DNA from: Comamonadaceae bacterium
Lineage (GTDB): Bacteria; Pseudomonadota; Gammaproteobacteria; Burkholderiales; Burkholderiaceae_C
NCBI GenBank assembly: GCA_947458415.1
Contig: CANGZG010000070.1
Location: 1-11,281, forward strand
DNA: 11,281 nucleotides
Reading direction: 5' to 3'
Shown here in pieces: positions 7,493-11,281 of this stretch. How positions within the stretch are numbered: the first letter of the stretch is position 1; every line of letters begins with the position of its first letter. Made by a program: the position numbers and the translations under genes. The notes beneath the pieces are model-generated. The model was not told the origin of the DNA. It did not search any database and worked only from the letters and a program-made list of their open reading frames with translations.

Positions 7493-8017
7493 ATGGCTGA
7501 CATCACCAACCCCAGTTCCACCGCAGCCAAGTCCTATTCGGACTTTGGTGCGTTGGGCGAATTGCGCGGCAAAGCCCAGCGCAATGACAAAACGGCGTTG
7601 CGTGAATCGGCCGAGCAATTCGAAGCCCTGTTCATTCAGATGATGCTCAAGTCCATGCGCGAAGCATCCAGCGTGATGAAAAGTGATTTGTTTCAGTCCA
7701 ATGCATTAGAAACATTTGAAGGCATGTACGACAAGGAACTGTCCATGTCCATGGCCAAGCGCAACGCGCTGGGGTTTGCCGATGTGGTGGTCAAGCAATT
7801 GAGCCAACAGCAGTCTGCGCCCAGCACCGCTGAGCTGCTGGCATTGCGCCAAAAAGCGGGCAGCTTGCTGCCAGCGGGCATGCCATTGAACCAACCGCAG
7901 CTGCCCATGCGTTTGACAAGCCCGGAGCAACCCGCCATGCCGCTGCCCAAGCAGACCTTGAAGCCGTTGCCCATGAACAAAACCATGTCATTGTCACCCG
8001 TGAGGAATGAACCATGA
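7493..8017 (+). CDS. flgJ: Rod-assembly protein FlgJ, rod-binding domain only
   Basis: FlgJ caps the growing rod in the periplasm. In many beta- and gamma-proteobacteria a second, C-terminal domain cuts peptidoglycan to let the rod pass. This product has 174 residues against 313 in E. coli. The rod-binding domain is clear: EQFEALFIQMMLKSMRE at residues 41-57, MYDKEL at 78-83 and GFADVVVKQL at 94-103. After it comes only a low-complexity tail (125-174) with 12 prolines and 5 methionines in 50 residues. The stop overlaps the flgK start, so no hydrolase domain can follow in any frame here. The ATG lies 10 bases after flgI with no Shine-Dalgarno, implying coupling. The call is firm for the rod-binding domain; that the hydrolase is supplied by another gene is inferred. 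Confidence 0.95.
   Translation: MADITNPSSTAAKSYSDFGALGELRGKAQRNDKTALRESAEQFEALFIQMMLKSMREASSVMKSDLFQSNALETFEGMYDKELSMSMAKRNALGFADVVVKQLSQQQSAPSTAELLALRQKAGSLLPAGMPLNQPQLPMRLTSPEQPAMPLPKQTLKPLPMNKTMSLSPVRNEP
8002..8006 (+). promoter_or_regulatory. Ribosome binding site of flgK, inside the end of flgJ
   Basis: GAGGA lies seven bases before the flgK ATG and is embedded in the last codons of flgJ. Together with the ATGA overlap at 8014-8017 it supports the chosen flgK start and coupled translation of flgJ and flgK. Confidence 0.7.
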
Positions 8018-11000
8018 GTGACATGCTTGGTATCAGCAGCTCCGCTGTCGCCGCTTATCAACGTGCTTTGGGCACGGTCAGTAACAACATTGCCAACGTC
8101 AGCACCGAAGGGTATTCGCGTCAGCAATCCACACTGACACAAAGTGCGCCGTCCAAACACGCCAACATGTATTTGGGCACGGGTGTGCTGTTCACCGCAG
8201 TCAAGCGCGCGTTTGACACGTTTGCCGAATCCAATTTGCGCAACAGCAATACCGACTTGGCCACCCAAGAACCCATGGTGAATTACACCCAGCGTGTGAT
8301 GGACATCATGGGCGACAAGAGCGTGGGATTGAGTTCTGCGCTCGATACCTTTTTTGACGCAGCCCGCAGTTTGTCAGTCGACCCGGCGTCCACGGTGATG
8401 CGCACCAGTTTCATCCGCTCATCCGAAGGGGTGGGTTCCCGCTTTGCCGAGTTATCGGGTCAATTGAATTTGGTATTGACCGAAACCAAACAAGCGTTGG
8501 AGAGTGCGGCCAACCAAATCAATACCTTGACCGAGCAATTGGCCTTGGTGAACCAACAATTGACCAAGTCACCTACCTTGGATGGCCAATCGTCTGAATT
8601 GCTTGATCGCCGTGATTTGCTGTTGCGGCAAATCTCAGAATTTGCACGCATCAAAACCAGCTTCACCTCCAACGGCATTGTGTCTGTGAGTTTGGGCACC
8701 ACCATGAAGCAAAGCTTGGTGGTCGATGGGTTGAAATCGCGACCGATCGGCTTTGATCCGAACTCAGTGAGCAAACTCGATTTGGTGCTTGACCCCTATG
8801 GCAACACCGAGCCTTTGTCCGGCACCAGTGGCGGCACCATGGGCGGGCTCAATACCTTCATCAGCCAAGTGTTGGAACCCGCGCAAAAGGGTTTGGACTT
8901 TTTGGCCAAATCTTTTGTCGATGAAGTCAACACCATTCAGCGTTCAGGCATTGATGGTTACGGACATTTGGGTGTGGATTTGTTGCGCATTGACGACAAG
9001 GCACCAACAGCCGCTGAAGGCATTCGCGTGTTGCTGCAAGACCCCTTGCGCATCACCACCGGCGGTTTGTTTCGGGTCACAGAAAACCCCAACAACGCCA
9101 GCGATGTCAGAGCGCGTGTGGATTTTCTGGCCAGCACCATGCCGCCTGGCATCAGCAACCCATTGCTGTCAAACAACCCGTTCACCAACAACCCTTTGAA
9201 AGTTGAAGTCGGCGGTGGCCGATTGTTTGCCCCGGTGACCACTTTGGCAGCGGGCATGGAAAACACGACGATTTATTTGGACAGCGTCAAGCCTGGACAG
9301 CAATTGCACGTGATGACCCGTGACGGTCGCCAGTTGATTGGTGTGCCATTGAGCGAGGACGAAAAATTCCAGATGCTCAACACCGACAACGGCTTTAACC
9401 CAGCGCTGACCTACAGTGATGCGTATTTGAACCAATCGGGCGAAAAAGGTTATCGCGGTGCCAATGTGTTTTATGGCACCAAAGCCAGCGTGTTGTATGA
9501 GCAGCAGTTTGACAAGTTGGGGCAACCCGACAAAGCCACGCCCACCGCTGCCACTTTGAAGAGTGGTCGTGTGATTCCCGTCTCGTCTTCCACCGATTTG
9601 GTGGTCATCCCAGAAGGGGCGATCAAACTCAACGACGAGGCCTTGGGTGAGTTGAAATTGGCAGCCGGTGAGCAACTCGGCCCACAGCTGGTCGCTGATT
9701 GGTTGAATGCAGGCATTGATGCACATCCTTCGTTTTCATCCGACCAGTCTGAATTGATGTCAGATTTGTCCGAAAGCGCAGACAGTCTTGAGTTGAAAAA
9801 TGCCGACCTGTTTTCAGACCTGGGTGGCGTGATTCAAATCGGTGACGAACAAATTTATTACAGCGGAAAAACCACCAACGCCGACGGCAAAACCACGGTG
9901 TTGACAGGATTGGTGCGCGGTTTCAATGACACCGTGGTCAGCAAGCATTTGTCCACCGATGTGGTCAAGGCCAATGACCTGAAATACGCGGAAGTCTTCA
10001 ACGAGATCCGCATTCCTGCCGCCTCACTCGACTTTCACAAAGAAATGACGGTCAATGGTGTGGTGGTGGGTAAATTGCCCACGGGCGGCAAAGTGCCAGC
10101 CCAGTACAAAGATTTGCTGTCATTCGTGCAAGCGCTTCAATCGAAAAGCGAAGCCACCGGCGTCAATGCCCGTTTGGCTGACAACGGCGATTTGATATTG
10201 GAAAACTTGCCTGGCCGTGAAGGCGAAACCATCGCGCTGGGCCCCTATGACGATGCTGGTAAACCTGCCAATGCTTTGAATTTGAATTTGAGTGAAGGCT
10301 CTAATTTGTTCCACGGCATGGTGCGCTTGACACGCCGCTTGGGCGACCCAGAGAAATCAGACATCCGTTTGTCGTTTGGTGAATACGGACCATCGGATGC
10401 ACGCAAAACCGGAAGCCCGTTTGATTTGAGTTTGATGGGTTTCAGAACGGCTGCGTATGTGGAAGGCAAAGTACCCGACGACTTGATGGTGTTCGTCACA
10501 GGCCAAGGCAAAGCCACGATCGCAGCCAGTTTTGAAGGACAGCCGATCGACCCCAAAGACAAATTGCGCGACCAAAATTTACAGATCAAGTTCATCGAGC
10601 CTGACCGCTATGTGATCATCGATGGTGCCACCGGTACCGAATTGGCTAACCGCTATTACGACAACACCGTGCTCGACCCGGTCATTGAATACCAAGGCTT
10701 GTCAGTCAAGTTTTCACGTGCGCCCGATGTAGGCGATGTGTTCGCGGTGGATGGCAACCATGACGGCATCGGTAACAACGAAAACATGTTGGTCATGGCC
10801 GATTTGGCGCAGAAAAAAGTCATTGGCAACAAGACCCTCGCCGAAAGCTACATCGATCAGGTGAACAACGTCGGCAATGCCGCTCAACAAGCCAAGATCA
10901 CGCAACAAGCATTGACCGTGGTGAACGAGCAAGCCCAAAGTGCACGCGACAAGGTTTCGGGCGTGAACTTGGATGACGAAGCAGCAGATTTGATTCGTTT

Positions 11001-11079
11001 TCAGCAAGCCTACCAAGCCGCTGCCAAAGCATTGCAAATTTCGGGTCAGTTGTTTGACTCCATTGTGCAAATCCGTTGA
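8014..11079 (+). CDS. flgK: Hook-filament junction protein FlgK (HAP1), enlarged form
   Basis: FlgK forms the first junction ring between hook and filament. The N-terminal axial domain is typical: NNIANVSTEGYSRQQ (residues 24-38), DTFFDAARSLSVDP (111-124), SSELLDRRDLLLRQISEF (193-210) and GGTMGGLNTFISQVLEPA (273-290). The C-terminal half-coil has NNENMLVMADLA (from about 921), VSGVNLDDEAADLIRFQQAY and the closing DSIVQIR. E. coli FlgK is 547 residues; this one is 1,021. The surplus lies between about 330 and 905 (bases 9001-10728) in the outer D2-like part. That insert contains two IN-like segments and a stretch resembling phage tail proteins, described separately. No cysteine is present. The start overlaps flgJ as ATGA and has a good Shine-Dalgarno. 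The frame is unbroken and composition looks like the neighbours, so this is a real long gene, not a fusion artefact. Confidence 0.96.
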   Translation: MSDMLGISSSAVAAYQRALGTVSNNIANVSTEGYSRQQSTLTQSAPSKHANMYLGTGVLFTAVKRAFDTFAESNLRNSNTDLATQEPMVNYTQRVMDIMGDKSVGLSSALDTFFDAARSLSVDPASTVMRTSFIRSSEGVGSRFAELSGQLNLVLTETKQALESAANQINTLTEQLALVNQQLTKSPTLDGQSSELLDRRDLLLRQISEFARIKTSFTSNGIVSVSLGTTMKQSLVVDGLKSRPIGFDPNSVSKLDLVLDPYGNTEPLSGTSGGTMGGLNTFISQVLEPAQKGLDFLAKSFVDEVNTIQRSGIDGYGHLGVDLLRIDDKAPTAAEGIRVLLQDPLRITTGGLFRVTENPNNASDVRARVDFLASTMPPGISNPLLSNNPFTNNPLKVEVGGGRLFAPVTTLAAGMENTTIYLDSVKPGQQLHVMTRDGRQLIGVPLSEDEKFQMLNTDNGFNPALTYSDAYLNQSGEKGYRGANVFYGTKASVLYEQQFDKLGQPDKATPTAATLKSGRVIPVSSSTDLVVIPEGAIKLNDEALGELKLAAGEQLGPQLVADWLNAGIDAHPSFSSDQSELMSDLSESADSLELKNADLFSDLGGVIQIGDEQIYYSGKTTNADGKTTVLTGLVRGFNDTVVSKHLSTDVVKANDLKYAEVFNEIRIPAASLDFHKEMTVNGVVVGKLPTGGKVPAQYKDLLSFVQALQSKSEATGVNARLADNGDLILENLPGREGETIALGPYDDAGKPANALNLNLSEGSNLFHGMVRLTRRLGDPEKSDIRLSFGEYGPSDARKTGSPFDLSLMGFRTAAYVEGKVPDDLMVFVTGQGKATIAASFEGQPIDPKDKLRDQNLQIKFIEPDRYVIIDGATGTELANRYYDNTVLDPVIEYQGLSVKFSRAPDVGDVFAVDGNHDGIGNNENMLVMADLAQKKVIGNKTLAESYIDQVNNVGNAAQQAKITQQALTVVNEQAQSARDKVSGVNLDDEAADLIRFQQAYQAAAKALQISGQLFDSIVQIR
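9601..9735 (+). other. IN-like segment 1 within the FlgK insert
   Basis: Residues 530-574 of FlgK read as two strands (VVIPEGAIKLNDEALGELKL), then a short helix with QLVADWLNAGI. This order, strand - ING/LND turn - strand - helix ending in LNA, resembles the flagellin/hook IN motif. The match is by eye and partial. Confidence 0.35.
9823..9966 (+). other. Phage-tail-like motif within the FlgK insert
   Basis: FlgK residues 604-651 run GGVIQIGDEQIYYSGKT, a short loop, then VLTGLVRGFNDTVVSKH and TDVV. I recognise the general form G-x-I-x-I-G-x-E-x-I-x-Y-[TS]-G ... L-T-G-[VL]-x-RG-x-x-x-T-x-x-x-H from phage tail, baseplate and fibre-associated proteins. It sits between the two IN-like segments in the same frame. 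The resemblance is from memory and not confirmed by a search. Confidence 0.45.
10027..10242 (+). other. IN-like segment 2 within the FlgK insert
   Basis: FlgK residues 672-743 show MTVNGVVVGKLP, a helix DLLSFVQALQSKSEATGV, then NARLADNGDLILENLPG and TIALG. The TGVNA...NGDLIL...G...I.LG ending is the pattern usual in IN-type modules of flagellar outer domains. This is the clearer of the two IN-like segments in FlgK. Confidence 0.5.
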
Positions 11080-11080
11080 T

Positions 11081-11086
11081 AAGGAG
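11081..11086 (+). promoter_or_regulatory. Ribosome binding site of flgL
   Basis: AAGGAG is the strongest Shine-Dalgarno in the window. Its spacing of eight bases to the ATG at 11095 favours that start over the in-frame ATG at 11101, which would be 14 bases away. Confidence 0.8.
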
Positions 11087-11094
11087 ATGACACC

Positions 11095-11281
11095 ATGGTC
11101 ATGAAAGTTTCTACCAGCATGTTTTTTGACCGCGCCAGTTCGCAACTGGGCAATGTGCAAGGCAGTCTGGCCAAAACACAAGAGCAGTTGTCCACGGGCA
11201 AGCAAATCACCAAACCCAGCGATGCGCCAGACAAAGCGTCATTGGTGACCCGCTTGGAGTCTGAAATTGCCCGCCAAAAAA
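11095..11281 (+). CDS. flgL: Hook-filament junction protein FlgL (HAP3), 3'-truncated by the window edge
   Basis: FlgL is the second junction protein, placed between FlgK and the flagellin filament. Only the first 62 codons are in the window. They read MVMKVSTSMFFDRASSQL..., then QLSTGKQITKPSDAP and LVTRLESEIARQK. The KVSTSMFF start and the STGK-x-I-x-x-PSD-x-P signature are shared by FlgL and flagellin N-termini. The position directly after flgK (15-base gap) makes FlgL far more likely than flagellin. The ATG at 11095 is chosen because of its ideal Shine-Dalgarno; many FlgL proteins start at the equivalent of the second methionine (11101), so a two-residue difference is possible. Length and outer domains cannot be judged. 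Confidence 0.93.
   Translation, partial: MVMKVSTSMFFDRASSQLGNVQGSLAKTQEQLSTGKQITKPSDAPDKASLVTRLESEIARQK

Noticed and set aside
7860..8013. A sigma-28 promoter for flgKL inside the end of flgJ
   Set aside because: Enterobacteria have one there, but I found no stretch resembling TAAA plus a GCCGATAA-type -10 at suitable spacing. Absence by eye is not proof.
7693..8268. Minus-strand open frame of 191 codons, and similar long ones at 4023-4487, 9169-9726 and 10714-11205
   Set aside because: All lie opposite strongly supported flagellar genes, have no recognisable domains and no ribosome sites of note. Long antisense frames are expected from the codon bias of these genes.
9001..10728. A transposon, prophage or intein inside flgK
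   Set aside because: The frame is unbroken, codon use (heavy TTG leucine) matches the neighbours, and there are no terminal repeats or splicing motifs. The phage-like resemblance is limited to about 48 residues.
11101..11103. ATG at 11101 as the flgL start
   Set aside because: It would give the more common MK(V/I)ST opening, but its distance from AAGGAG is 14 bases, against eight for the ATG at 11095.

Overview
The window is one uninterrupted block of eight flagellar genes on the + strand, in the canonical order flgE (5'-truncated) - flgF - flgG - flgH - flgI - flgJ - flgK - flgL (3'-truncated). They encode the hook, proximal and distal rod, L ring, P ring, rod-assembly factor and the two hook-filament junction proteins. 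The gaps between them are at most 49 bases, and flgJ and flgK overlap by four bases, so the block reads as part of a single operon. No stretch of 300 bases or more lacks a gene. I see no RNA gene, mobile element, CRISPR array or convincing terminator.

Organism: P- and L-ring genes mean a Gram-negative. The gene order, the FlgF/FlgG/FlgI/FlgK sequences, a GC content that looks to be in the low-to-mid 50s, and very heavy use of TTG for leucine suggest a beta-proteobacterium of the order Burkholderiales. A Comamonadaceae relative (Limnohabitans/Rhodoferax-like) is my best guess. This is inferred from memory and was not tested by a search.

Layout: 2-3991 is flgE, with at least 1,329 codons visible and its N-terminal D0 segment outside the window. 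4014-4781 is flgF and 4831-5616 is flgG, both of ordinary size. 5637-6326 is flgH, a lipoprotein. 6349-7482 is flgI, a periplasmic protein with a signal peptide. 7493-8017 is flgJ, with only the rod-binding domain. 8014-11079 is flgK, 1,021 codons and about twice the enterobacterial length. 11095-11281 is the start of flgL.

How they work together: FlgF and FlgG build the rod. FlgJ caps the growing rod, and in many species also cuts peptidoglycan, but the enzyme domain is absent here. FlgI and FlgH form the bushing around the rod. FlgE polymerises into the hook, and FlgK and FlgL join hook to filament.

What stands out is that the two surface-exposed proteins FlgE and FlgK are both greatly enlarged in their outer domains, while the rod and ring proteins are of normal length. 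The FlgE insert carries at least four degenerate repeats of one module and three of a second, flagellin-IN-like motif. The FlgK insert contains IN-like segments and a segment resembling a motif I associate with phage tail/baseplate proteins. No wholly new gene system is apparent; the novelty, if any, lies in the outer architecture of this hook and junction.
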